From Variovorax paradoxus NBRC 15149 (GTDB taxonomy: Bacteria > Pseudomonadota > Gammaproteobacteria > Burkholderiales > Burkholderiaceae_C): a stretch of DNA of 64,000 bases. The number at the start of each line of letters is the position of its first letter. The first letter of the stretch is position 1. Position numbers and translations under genes: made by a program. This document shows, piece by piece, positions 27,176-37,444 of the stretch. Location of the stretch: NCBI RefSeq assembly GCF_001591365.1, contig NZ_BCUT01000005.1:124001-188000 (forward strand), in the 5' to 3' direction. The notes beneath the pieces are model-generated. The model was not told where the DNA came from, made no database searches, and worked only from the letters and a program-made list of their open reading frames with translations.

Positions 27176-27682
27176 ATGAAGAACAGCAGCAGCAGCTACC
27201 GGATACTGGCCATCGTCGCCCTTGCAGCAAGCCTTGCCGCTTGCGGAACGGCCTCCAAGAGCGGACGCGAGGACGCCACCTACTACTACTCGAACAAGGC
27301 GGCCCCGGTGGCCAAGGTGGAACCACCCCCGCCCGCGCCGGTGCAGAACGGCCCCGCACTGAAGATCGTGTACTTCGACTTCGACAAATACGACGTCAAG
27401 CCGCAATACCGCAACGTGGTGGAAGCGCATGCGAGCTACCTGCGCAACCGTCCCGCCAGCAAGGTGGTGATCGAGGGCCACACCGACTTGCGCGGCGGCC
27501 GCGAATACAACCTTGCGCTGGGCCAGCGCCGGGCCGAATCCGTGCAGCGCGCGCTCACGCAGCTTGGCGTGCCGGGCGAACGCATCGAGGCCGTCAGCTG
27601 GGGTATTGAAAAACCCGCGTCGCTCGAAACCACCGAGGAGGGCCATCAGCTCAATCGCCGAGCCGAATTCAGCTACCGCTGA
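27176..27682 (+). CDS. OmpA-family peptidoglycan-binding lipoprotein
   Basis: 168 aa. A lipoprotein signal (IVALAASLAACGT, lipobox LAAC, Cys near residue 23) is followed by a short Pro-rich linker. A C-terminal OmpA domain has IVYFDFDKYDVKPQY, then VIEGHTDLRGGREYNLALGQ and RRAESVQRAL, keeping the peptidoglycan-binding Asp/Arg motif. It should tether the outer membrane to the wall. Lying 83 bases after the adhesin and before the type I secretion genes, it may anchor the surface structure or the secretion channel. A similar OmpA partner is common in type I adhesin loci. Confidence 0.88.
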   Translation: MKNSSSSYRILAIVALAASLAACGTASKSGREDATYYYSNKAAPVAKVEPPPPAPVQNGPALKIVYFDFDKYDVKPQYRNVVEAHASYLRNRPASKVVIEGHTDLRGGREYNLALGQRRAESVQRALTQLGVPGERIEAVSWGIEKPASLETTEEGHQLNRRAEFSYR

Positions 27683-27760
27683 AACACGGAGAAACGCGAT
27701 GCCTTCGATGGGAGTTCCCGGTCCGGGTGCGACCGGCCTCCCGCATTCGACTGGGGCCGA

Positions 27761-30700
27761 ATGATGTCCTTCTCCGACCAGCTCCATGCCTGCCACGAGC
27801 GCCTGGCCTCGGTGTGCGCGGCGCTGCCGGCGCCTTATCCGGCCTTCACGCTTTTCTTCTCGGTGAGCGACGGGTCGCAGCGCGCGCACGTGGTGCACGC
27901 GCGCGCGGCCGATTTCGAAACCGCATGGCACGAAGGCGCCGAGGCCGTGGAGCGCTGGGTGCGCGACTGCGGCATCGTCTCGCCATGGCTGCGCATCGAC
28001 TGGGTCGAGGGCGCAAGCCCGATCGACTGGGCGCAGTTCAAGGCCCAGCTCGCCGGCGTCAAGCGCAACTATTTCCGCCTCGGCCTGGCCTTCGACCAGG
28101 ATTTCGAGACCGCGTTCACCGAGCAGGAGCTCAACGCCAACGCCATGCTGAGCGGCGATTCGACCATTGCGCATGCAGTGGTGAATGCGCGCAACTTCGA
28201 GGCCTATGCCCAGGCGCGCTTCGCACGCGCGCTGCCGCTCGAGCTGCCGGCCGACCAGCGCGTCTACCTGCTCGCGACCGTGGGCGTGTTCTGCCAGGCC
28301 GACTGCGTGGTGCACAAGCTCGTGGGCACGGGGCTCGATGCCGGACGGCGCCAGGCGCCGGCGCTCGCGCCGCAGTCGGCGCTCGACCTGGTGCGTAGCG
28401 GCGCCTCGTACCTTGCGCGCCAGGTGCAGGACGACGGGCTCTTCGTGTACGGCTACTTTCCGTGCTTCGACCGCCGCATTCCGACCTACGACGCCATGCG
28501 CCATGCGAGCGTGCTCAGCGCCATGGTCGAGGCGTGGGAGCTCGTGCGCGACGACAAGCTGCGCCTGGCCATCGACCGCGCGCTCGACCATCTCGCGAAC
28601 ACGCTCATCCGCAGCTACACGCTGGCCGACGGCACCGAGGTCGCCTTCCTCGTCGACACCGGCGAAGAGATCAGGCTGGGCGGCAATGCCGCCTGCGTGC
28701 TGGCCCTGGTGAAGTACTGCGAGGCGATGGACACGCGCGACTGGCTGCCGCTTTTGGAGAAGCTGGCGCTGGGCATCGCTTCGCTGCAGGATGGCGCCAC
28801 CGGCAGCTTCAGCCACGTGCTGCATGCCGGCGACCTGCGCGTGAAGCAGGCCTCGCGCGTCATCTACTACGACGGCGAGGCGGCCTATGGCCTCATGCGC
28901 CTGTACGGCCTCACGCGCGATGCGAGGTGGCTCGCCGTGGTCGAGAAGGCCTTCGACCACTTCATTGCAAGCCAGCACTGGCAGGCGCACGACCACTGGC
29001 TGAGCTGCTGCGTCAACGAGCTCACGCGCTGGAGCCCGCAGGAAAAGTACTTTCGCTTCGGCCTGCAGAACGTGGCCGGCTACCTGGACTTCGTGCTCGA
29101 CCGAAAGACCACCTTTCCGACGCTGCTCGAACTCATGCTCGCGGCCCAGCAGATGCTGCAGCGCCTGGAGGCCACGCCCGCCATGCGGCACCTGCTCGAC
29201 GAGCTGGACACCGAAAAGTTCTACCGCGCGCTGGAGTACCGCGCCCACTACCTGCAGAACGGCTTCTTCTGGCCCGAGATGGCGATGTACTTTCGCCGGC
29301 CCTCCACCATCGTCGGCTCCTTCTTCATCCGGCACCACGCGTTCCGGGTGCGCATCGACGACGTGGCGCAATACGTGTCGGGCTTCGTGGCCTATCGCCG
29401 CTACCTGCTGGAGCGCCCCGCCGTGCCCGGCGCCGGCAGCGCGAGGGACGACGGTGCCGCCGCCTGGACCGCGGGCGAAATGGCGCGCGTGACCGGCGGC
29501 GAATGGGTGGTGCGCCCGGAAGACGGCTGGCGCGCCAGCGGCGTGACGCAGCGCTCCTTCCTGCGCAAGGGCCGCGTGGTGTTCGAGCACCAGGCGCGGC
29601 CCTCGAAGACGCCGCTGGCCGCGGTGGCGCTCAAGGGCGTGCTGCAGCCGGCCGCCGCCGTGCTGTGCACCGATCCCGCACCGCACCTCGACAAGCGGGT
29701 GCCGGTGCTCCAGGTGGACGACGTGCCGCAGGCCGTGCTTGCGCTGGGCGCGCATGCGCGCACCGAGTTCACGGGGCGCGTCTGCGGCGTGCTGGGCAGC
29801 GGCACCGCCGGCGCCACCGTGGCCGCGATGCTGGCCGACGCCCTGGCCGTGTGGGGCGAGGTCGGCCGGCCCGAAGGCAACGTCAGCCTGCCCTCGGGCA
29901 TGGCCTGGAACCTGACCTGCATGCCGCGGCATGCGGCCTACTGGGTGCTGGAGATGGGATCGCCGCACATGCTGGCCACGGCCCAGCTGGTGCGGCCGAT
30001 GCTGGCCGTGGTGACGGGGCTGTCGGCCGCGTCGCAAAAGCACCGCGGGCCTTCGGAAGCCGCCGCGCGCATGGACAGCCGCATCTTCGAGGGCATGGCG
30101 CCCGGCGACAGCGCGGTGCTGAACCGCGACCTCCCCGAGTTTGCGACCTTTGCCGAAGCCGCCATGGCGCACCAGCTGCAGATCGTGACCTATGGCGAGC
30201 ACAAGGACGCCGACGTGCGGCTGCTCTCGTTCGACCATGGCGAGGTGCAGGCCCAGGTGCTCGGCGAGCCGTTCCAGTTGCGGCTCAATGCGCCGGGGCG
30301 CCACATGGGCGTGAGCGCCGTGGCCGCGCTGGCGGCCCTGCAGGCGATGCGCCTGAAGCTGGCCGCCGCGGTTGAGCCCTTCGCGCAGTTCGAGCCGCCG
30401 GGCGGACGCGGCGCGCTGCACACCATCCACATCGGCGGCGGCAGTTTCAAGCTGATCGACGAGACCTATGACGCCAACCCGAGCTCGATGCGCGCCGCGC
30501 TCGAGCTGCTGTCGCAGGCGCCCTGCGAGCCGGCCCGCCGCGTGGCGATCCTCGGCGACATGCAGGAGCTCGGCCCCGCCGCGCAGCGGCACCACCTGGA
30601 CCTGGAGCCCGAGCTGCTCGCATCGCAGCCCGACCGCGTGCTGCTGTGCGGCCCGCTGATGCGGGCGCTGCATGCGCGCATCCGCACCAAGGTCCGCTCG

Positions 30701-30835
30701 CACTGGTTCGTCGATGTGTCCGACCTGTCGACCGCGCTGGGCGGCCTGCTGCAGCCGGGCGACTGGGTGCTGGCCAAGAGTTCTGCCGGTGTCGGTCTGT
30801 CCCGGCTGGCCCGGGTTCTGAAAGCATTGCCATGA
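27761..30835 (+). CDS. Large fusion: (alpha/alpha) toroid-like domain plus degenerate MurF-like Mur-ligase domain
   Basis: 1,024 aa, no signal peptide. Residues 1-190 are an unrecognised domain. About 200-545 look like an (alpha/alpha) six-hairpin fold (DGLFVYGYFPCFDRRIPTYD; YYDGEAAYGLMRLYGLTRD). From about 560 the protein aligns by eye with MurF: VLEMGSPHM, DETYDANPSSMRAAL near residue 900, and AILGDMQELG. The central P-loop reads GSGTAGATV near 680 where MurF has GxxGKT, so the ATP-binding Lys is missing. True ligase activity is doubtful. It is cytoplasmic and sits in the secretion operon, ending in an ATGA overlap with the next gene. Roles in modifying the adhesin or a wall precursor are speculation. 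Confidence 0.7.
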   Translation: MMSFSDQLHACHERLASVCAALPAPYPAFTLFFSVSDGSQRAHVVHARAADFETAWHEGAEAVERWVRDCGIVSPWLRIDWVEGASPIDWAQFKAQLAGVKRNYFRLGLAFDQDFETAFTEQELNANAMLSGDSTIAHAVVNARNFEAYAQARFARALPLELPADQRVYLLATVGVFCQADCVVHKLVGTGLDAGRRQAPALAPQSALDLVRSGASYLARQVQDDGLFVYGYFPCFDRRIPTYDAMRHASVLSAMVEAWELVRDDKLRLAIDRALDHLANTLIRSYTLADGTEVAFLVDTGEEIRLGGNAACVLALVKYCEAMDTRDWLPLLEKLALGIASLQDGATGSFSHVLHAGDLRVKQASRVIYYDGEAAYGLMRLYGLTRDARWLAVVEKAFDHFIASQHWQAHDHWLSCCVNELTRWSPQEKYFRFGLQNVAGYLDFVLDRKTTFPTLLELMLAAQQMLQRLEATPAMRHLLDELDTEKFYRALEYRAHYLQNGFFWPEMAMYFRRPSTIVGSFFIRHHAFRVRIDDVAQYVSGFVAYRRYLLERPAVPGAGSARDDGAAAWTAGEMARVTGGEWVVRPEDGWRASGVTQRSFLRKGRVVFEHQARPSKTPLAAVALKGVLQPAAAVLCTDPAPHLDKRVPVLQVDDVPQAVLALGAHARTEFTGRVCGVLGSGTAGATVAAMLADALAVWGEVGRPEGNVSLPSGMAWNLTCMPRHAAYWVLEMGSPHMLATAQLVRPMLAVVTGLSAASQKHRGPSEAAARMDSRIFEGMAPGDSAVLNRDLPEFATFAEAAMAHQLQIVTYGEHKDADVRLLSFDHGEVQAQVLGEPFQLRLNAPGRHMGVSAVAALAALQAMRLKLAAAVEPFAQFEPPGGRGALHTIHIGGGSFKLIDETYDANPSSMRAALELLSQAPCEPARRVAILGDMQELGPAAQRHHLDLEPELLASQPDRVLLCGPLMRALHARIRTKVRSHWFVDVSDLSTALGGLLQPGDWVLAKSSAGVGLSRLARVLKALP

Positions 30836-31128
30836 TCAAACTGAACGCTCAGGCGTCCTTGCCCTATCAACGCCAAGCCGCGCCGCAGCGCCGGTGGTGG
30901 CTGGGCTGGCTGCAGTTGTTGTGCGCATGGCTGCTTTGCATGTTGCTGTGCGCCAACGTTGCGCTGGTGCTGGCGCAGGGCCTGCCGAAAGACGAAGCGG
31001 CGCCGGTCGTGGCTAGAAAAGCGGCGGACTGCAGCCTGTCTGTCGAGGCCGCCAAGGACGCCGCTGCGGCCAATGCAGAAACGGTGTCGCACACGCTGAG
31101 ACGTATGTCACGCTGCAGCGCTTCGTAA
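30832..31128 (+). CDS. Small membrane-anchored protein, 98 aa
   Basis: The start overlaps the stop of the MurF-like gene (ATGA at 30832-30835), implying translational coupling. Residues 22-48 form one hydrophobic helix (WWLGWLQLLCAWLLCMLLCA, then NVALVLA) that could be a signal peptide or anchor. A short polar C-terminal region carries two Cys. The family is not recognised. Its place between the Mur-ligase-like protein and the ABC exporter suggests an accessory of the secretion system. Confidence 0.7.
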   Translation: MIKLNAQASLPYQRQAAPQRRWWLGWLQLLCAWLLCMLLCANVALVLAQGLPKDEAAPVVARKAADCSLSVEAAKDAAAANAETVSHTLRRMSRCSAS

Positions 31129-31168
31129 GTATTGATTTTGTCTTGTAACAACTGGGTAACAGTCGATA

Positions 31169-33049
31169 ATGGCGCAGGCGTCATTGCCTGACGGATCGGC
31201 CCTTCCCATGATCAAGTTTCTCTTGCCCAGCCAACTGGTGGCCGAGGTGCCCGAAAAAGCAGGTGCGAGCCCGTACGCGGGTGCCCTGCATACGGCGTTC
31301 CGCGCCGCCTACCCACTGGTCAAGAGCGCGGCCTGGCGCTCGCTGCCCATCAGCCTGTTCGGCCTGCTGCCATCGATCTTCCTGCTCCAGGTGTATGACC
31401 GCGTGCTGTCGCGCAGCGGCGTCTCCACGCTGGCCGCGCTGGTGTGCGGCATCCTGTTCTTTCTTTGCATCGAGTTCTGGCTGCGCTCGGGGCGTTCGCG
31501 CCTGTTGCGCAATGCGGGCGCCATCATCGACCACGGCGTGTCGGGCGCGCTGCTGCATTCGATGCTGAACCGTCCGCTGCGAGCGCTCGAAGCGCGCCCG
31601 GCCTCGATCTGGCACCAGTTCTTCCGCGACGTGGCCTCGGTGCGCGGCACCGTCACCGGCGGCCTGGCGCAATCGATCTTCGATCTGCCGATGGCGGTCT
31701 TCGCACTGGCCGTGATCGGCATCGTGGCCTTGCCGGTATTGCCGGTGGTGGTGCTGTTCCTTGCCATCATGGTCTTCCTGGCCTGGTGGTGGGCCGACGA
31801 GGTGCGCAGCGGGCGGGTCGAGGAAGTGCAGCGCGGCCGCGGCCTCGAGCGCATGACCTCGGAGATCTGCAACGCGCGCGAAACGCTCAAGACGCAGGCC
31901 AACGACGGTCCCACCATCGAGATGTGGCGCCAGTCGTACAACTCCTGGCTGAGCGAAAGCTTCAGCAAGAACGGGCAGATCGAAACCGCGCGCGACGGCA
32001 CCACCGTGCTGATGACGGTGTTCTCGGTCATCGTGGTCACGGTGGGCGCCATCTCGGTGATGGAGCAATGGATGACGGTGGGCGGCCTGGTCGCCTCCAA
32101 CATGCTGGCCCTCAAGGCGCTGCAGCCGGTGGCCGGGCTGGTGTCGAGCTGGCGCTCGCTGGCCGCGGCCAAGGAAGCGGCCAAGCGGCTCGAGACGGTG
32201 CTTGGCGAGCCGGTGGAGAAAGCGCCCACCGGCATGACGCTGCCGCAGCCGCTGGGCCGCGTCACCTTGAAGGACGTGAGCTTCAGCTTCACGGAAGACG
32301 CGCACCGGCCGGTGCTGGAGAACGTCGACCTGGACATCGGGCCGGGCGGGCTGCACGTGATCGTCGGGCGCAACGGCGCCGGCAAGTCGACGCTGGTCAA
32401 GCTGCTCTCGGGCCTGTACACGCCCACGCGCGGCGTCATCAGCATCGGCGAGTACGACCTTTCGCAATTCGGCCGCGAAGAGCTTTCGCGCTGGATCAGT
32501 TACCTCTCGCAGGAGGTGTACTGGTTCGGCGGACCGCTGATCGACACCATGCGCCGCACGGCCCCGGGCCAGAGCGACGAGCAGGTGGTGGCGGCCTGCA
32601 AGCTCTCGGGCGCGCACGAGTTCATTTCGCGCATGCCCGACGGCTACCGCACCGTGGTGGGCGAGGGCGGCACGGGCCTGTCGGTGGGCGAGCGGCGCAA
32701 GCTCGCGCTGGCCATGAGCTTCCTGCGCAAGCCTTCGGTGCTGGTGCTCGACGAGCCCAGCAACGACCTGGACTTCCAGAGCGAGCGCACCCTGCTGGCC
32801 ACGCTGCTCGCGGTGGCCAAGGTGCGCACGGTGGTGGTGGTCACGCATTCGCTTCGCATCGTGTCCGCAGCCAGCGTGGTCTACCACGTGACGGGGCAGG
32901 GCAACGTCGAACAGGGCACGGCCGCCGTCATGGTGCCCAAGCTCTTCGGCGTGAAGAAGGCGCTGGTGGCGCTCCCCGATTCCACCGCAGGCGAGGACGA
33001 TGCCGACGTGCACTCGCAGCAAGCCGCCGCCAACCGTTCCATGGCCTGA
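31169..33049 (+). CDS. Type I secretion ABC exporter (PrtD/HlyB-like, no peptidase-like domain)
   Basis: 626 aa. Six membrane helices (about residues 55-330) precede an ATPase domain: Walker A GRNGAGKST near 390, Q-loop YLSQEVYWFGG, Walker B VLVLDEPSNDLD, and switch His in VVVTHS. The signature C-loop is LSVGE instead of LSGGQ, an unusual change. The length leaves no room for an N-terminal C39 or C39-like domain, so it is closest to the PrtD/LapB-like type. The ATG at 31169 lacks a ribosome site; ATG 31208 (MIKFLLPSQ) is an alternative. It should drive export of the repeat protein. Confidence 0.88.
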   Translation: MAQASLPDGSALPMIKFLLPSQLVAEVPEKAGASPYAGALHTAFRAAYPLVKSAAWRSLPISLFGLLPSIFLLQVYDRVLSRSGVSTLAALVCGILFFLCIEFWLRSGRSRLLRNAGAIIDHGVSGALLHSMLNRPLRALEARPASIWHQFFRDVASVRGTVTGGLAQSIFDLPMAVFALAVIGIVALPVLPVVVLFLAIMVFLAWWWADEVRSGRVEEVQRGRGLERMTSEICNARETLKTQANDGPTIEMWRQSYNSWLSESFSKNGQIETARDGTTVLMTVFSVIVVTVGAISVMEQWMTVGGLVASNMLALKALQPVAGLVSSWRSLAAAKEAAKRLETVLGEPVEKAPTGMTLPQPLGRVTLKDVSFSFTEDAHRPVLENVDLDIGPGGLHVIVGRNGAGKSTLVKLLSGLYTPTRGVISIGEYDLSQFGREELSRWISYLSQEVYWFGGPLIDTMRRTAPGQSDEQVVAACKLSGAHEFISRMPDGYRTVVGEGGTGLSVGERRKLALAMSFLRKPSVLVLDEPSNDLDFQSERTLLATLLAVAKVRTVVVVTHSLRIVSAASVVYHVTGQGNVEQGTAAVMVPKLFGVKKALVALPDSTAGEDDADVHSQQAAANRSMA

Positions 33050-33086
33050 GCGGCCGATCGATCGAAGAGTAATTGGGGACCGCGAC

Positions 33087-34403
33087 TTGAAATCAGATTT
33101 GCCGCAGATACTGCAGGACGAGGATCACAAGCGCGCGGCGCAGACATCGCCCAAGGGCCGGCGCCGCAAGTGGGTCATTGGCGGCGCGGTCGCGCTGCTG
33201 GCCGCGGTCGGGCTGGGCTTTCCCATGGAAACCGTGGTGGTGGCACCGGGCCGCGTGATCCCGTCGGACCGCGTCAAGTCGATCCAGCATCTGGAAGGCG
33301 GCATCGTCAGCAGCGTGCTGGTCAAGGAAGGCGACAAGGTCACGCAAGGCCAGCCGCTGGTGGAGATCGACCTGGGCGGCAGCGGGCTCAATTTCGAGGA
33401 ACTCACCGCGCGCTATGCCGCCACGCAGGCCACCCGCATCCGGCTCATGGCCGAGAGCCGCGGCCAGCCGCTCAGGCGCGAGAGCTTTGCCGCCGACATC
33501 GACGAGAGCGTGCTCGACGGCGAGACCGGCGCCTACGAGGCGCGCGCGCTCGAGCAGCGCGGCGTGATGGCCGGCGCGGTGTCGGGCCTGGAGGGCGCGC
33601 GCAGCCGGCTGCTCGAGCAGCAGGCCAAGGTCAAGGGCCTGAACGACCGCCTCGCACTGATGCAGAAGGAACTCGAGATCTCCGAGCAGCTGCTCAATGA
33701 AAAGCTGGTCGGCCAGGTCGAAGTGCTCGAGAAGCGGCGGCAGGTCGAAAGCGTGCGAAGCGAGCTGGCCGTGGCGCGCCAGGGCGCCATCTCCGCGAGC
33801 GCTGCCATCACCGAGGCGCAGGCCAAGATGGCCGAGGCCGAAGGGCGCTTCCGGCGCCGCGCGTCCGACGAACTGGCCACCGTGGAGCGCCAGTTCGCCA
33901 GCCTCAACGAAGACCTGGCGCGCGCGCGCACGCAGCGCTCCCGCACCATGGTGAAGGCGCCCGCCGACGGCATCGTCAAGGGGCTGCGCAGCGCCAGCCC
34001 GGGCTGGGTCATCAAGCCCGGCGAAGCCATCATGGAAGTGGTGCCCGACAAGGACGAGATCATGATCGAGGCGCGCCTCAATCCCAACGACCGCGGCTTC
34101 GTCGAGGTCGGCCAGGCGGCGCGCGTCAAGATCACCGCCTACGACTACCTGCGTTACGGCGCGGTCGAAGGCAAGGTCACCCTGGTGGCCGCCGATGCCG
34201 ACCGCGACCCGGCCATTGCCAACGCGGCGCCGTACTACCGCATCCTCGTGAGCACCGAGCAGGCCCACGTGGGCCGCGAAGAGAACCGCATCACCGCCGG
34301 CATGGAGTCGGAGGTCGACCTGAAGGTGGGCACCGATCCGTTCATCTGGTACATCCTTCGGCCCGTGCTCAAGCTGCGGCGCGAAGCCTTCCGCGAACCA
34401 TGA
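33087..34403 (+). CDS. Type I secretion membrane-fusion protein (HlyD family)
   Basis: 438 aa from a TTG at 33087 with GGGGA upstream. One N-terminal membrane helix (about residues 26-46) precedes a split lipoyl domain (VKSIQHLEGGIVSSVLVKEG near 68). Long coiled coils (about 165-300) are followed by a beta-barrel domain (APADGIVKGLR; GMESEVDLKVG). It bridges the ABC exporter and the outer-membrane channel. It overlaps the TolC gene by 4 bases (ATGA), so the three export genes form one unit. Confidence 0.92.
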   Translation: MKSDLPQILQDEDHKRAAQTSPKGRRRKWVIGGAVALLAAVGLGFPMETVVVAPGRVIPSDRVKSIQHLEGGIVSSVLVKEGDKVTQGQPLVEIDLGGSGLNFEELTARYAATQATRIRLMAESRGQPLRRESFAADIDESVLDGETGAYEARALEQRGVMAGAVSGLEGARSRLLEQQAKVKGLNDRLALMQKELEISEQLLNEKLVGQVEVLEKRRQVESVRSELAVARQGAISASAAITEAQAKMAEAEGRFRRRASDELATVERQFASLNEDLARARTQRSRTMVKAPADGIVKGLRSASPGWVIKPGEAIMEVVPDKDEIMIEARLNPNDRGFVEVGQAARVKITAYDYLRYGAVEGKVTLVAADADRDPAIANAAPYYRILVSTEQAHVGREENRITAGMESEVDLKVGTDPFIWYILRPVLKLRREAFREP

Positions 34404-35953
34404 TGGGCAGCAACGTGGCCGGCCGGCGCCCAGCGGGCACCGGTGTTCTTTGTGCAGTGCTGTGCGCGAGCTTTGCGCTTCCTCCGGGCGCCCTGGCGCA
34501 GGAGGCGCCCGCGCAGCTGATGCCGGCGCGCCGCCTTTCCGCGCCATCGATCGGCGCCGCCAGCTATGCGCAGCGCGTGAAGCAGGCGCTCATTGCGCTG
34601 TCGCAGGACTACCCTGAAGTGCAGACCGCGCAAGCCGCCGCCAACACCAGCAGCTTTGGCGTGGACGCCGCCAAGAAGGCCCGCTACCCACGCTTCAAGA
34701 TGGGCACCGCCTCCGGCACCTACAACAGCGGCGCGGACAACGCGAAGACCGAGAACTACACCGTGCTCACCGCCGAGGCGCGCCTGAGCCTGATCGACGG
34801 CGGCGCCATGAACGCCGCGATTCGCGCCGCCGAGGCCGGCAACCAGGCCGACGACGAGGCCGTCGTCACCACTTCGCAGAAGGTGGTGCTCGATGCGCTG
34901 ACCGCCTACCTGCAGGTGCAGCGCTTCGATCTCAAGAAGCAGATCGCGCGCAAGTCCACCGAGGTGGTGGCCGAGCTTTCGAAGGCCGAGGCCCGCCGCG
35001 TGGCGCTCGGCGCCGCCGGCGAGAACGACCTGAACATGGCGGCCGCGCGCCGCGCCAGCGTGGCCGCGCGCGAATCCGACTTCCAGGCGCAGCGCGACGA
35101 GGCGCTGGCCAAGTTCAACACCTATTTCAAGTTCACGCCCAACACCGATTCGCTGCCCGTGCTGGCCGCGCCCGCGTACTGGCGCATCGCTTCGCACGAA
35201 GAGGCCCTGCGCCGCGCCGAGGAGCGCAGCACCGAAATCTCCGAAGCCAAGGGCCGCGTGGCGCGCGCCCAGGCCCTGGTCGACCAGCAGGAGGCCAGCA
35301 TCTGGCCGACCGTGGATGCGGTGGTCGTCAAGAGCAAGGACCCGCGCGGCGTGTCGCCGCAAGACCCGACGCGCGCGGCCTTCGAGCTCAACTGGAACTT
35401 CGGCAACGGCTTCGATCGCCAGCTGCGCCTGAAGTCGGCCCTGGCCGAAGTCGCCAACCAGGAAGCCAAGCTCGAAGGCGTGAAGCTCAACCTGCTGGAG
35501 CTCACCTCGGCCTCATGGTCGCGCGCCGTGTCCGGACGCGAGCGCGAGCGGCAGCTGGCGGAGGCCGTCAGCACATCGGGCCAGGCCTTTCGCGGGCGCC
35601 GCCGGCTGATGGAGTTCGGCCGCGAAACACTGCCCGCCGTGCTCGACGCACAGCTCGACTACTACAACCTGCTGTTCGACTACGTCGACGCCGTGTTCGA
35701 CCTGCGCATCACCGAGCTGCGCCTGGCGCGCACCACCGGCGAACTGCGCATCGACGCCGACGCGAGCAATTCCTGGATCGACCGCATCTTCGGCCCGCCG
35801 AACCGGCCCGCGCTGAGCGAAGACGGCCTGCTCACCGCGCTGTGCATCTCGAGCAACGCAAGCTGCGCCAGCGAACCGGCGGCCGAGCGCGGTGCCACCG
35901 CAACCGCGGCAAACCCGCCGCTGCGCCGCACCGCGCGGCTGGCAAACCGCTAA
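34400..35953 (+). CDS. TolC-family outer-membrane efflux protein
   Basis: 517 aa. A signal peptide (VLCAVLCASFALPPGALAQE) is followed by the paired outer-membrane efflux domains with long helical stretches (FDLKKQIARKSTEVVAELSK; LRIDADASNSWIDRIFG). It forms the exit duct of the type I system. The C-terminal 40 residues are Ala/Ser/Arg-rich and look non-conserved. It is convergent with the sigma-54 activator gene, 16 bases away, with no terminator visible between them. Confidence 0.9.
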   Translation: MMGSNVAGRRPAGTGVLCAVLCASFALPPGALAQEAPAQLMPARRLSAPSIGAASYAQRVKQALIALSQDYPEVQTAQAAANTSSFGVDAAKKARYPRFKMGTASGTYNSGADNAKTENYTVLTAEARLSLIDGGAMNAAIRAAEAGNQADDEAVVTTSQKVVLDALTAYLQVQRFDLKKQIARKSTEVVAELSKAEARRVALGAAGENDLNMAAARRASVAARESDFQAQRDEALAKFNTYFKFTPNTDSLPVLAAPAYWRIASHEEALRRAEERSTEISEAKGRVARAQALVDQQEASIWPTVDAVVVKSKDPRGVSPQDPTRAAFELNWNFGNGFDRQLRLKSALAEVANQEAKLEGVKLNLLELTSASWSRAVSGRERERQLAEAVSTSGQAFRGRRRLMEFGRETLPAVLDAQLDYYNLLFDYVDAVFDLRITELRLARTTGELRIDADASNSWIDRIFGPPNRPALSEDGLLTALCISSNASCASEPAAERGATATAANPPLRRTARLANR

Positions 35954-35969
35954 GCGAGCCGCAGCGAGT

Positions 35970-37409
<1,440 letters not shown>

Positions 37410-37444
37410 TCAGTTAGTGTTTGCGAAGGCGCTGGATCTACCGA

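Noticed and set aside
27089..30703. 1,204-aa minus-strand ORF opposite the MurF-like gene
   Set aside because: Antisense shadow; the plus-strand frame carries recognisable MurF motifs and an ATGA junction.
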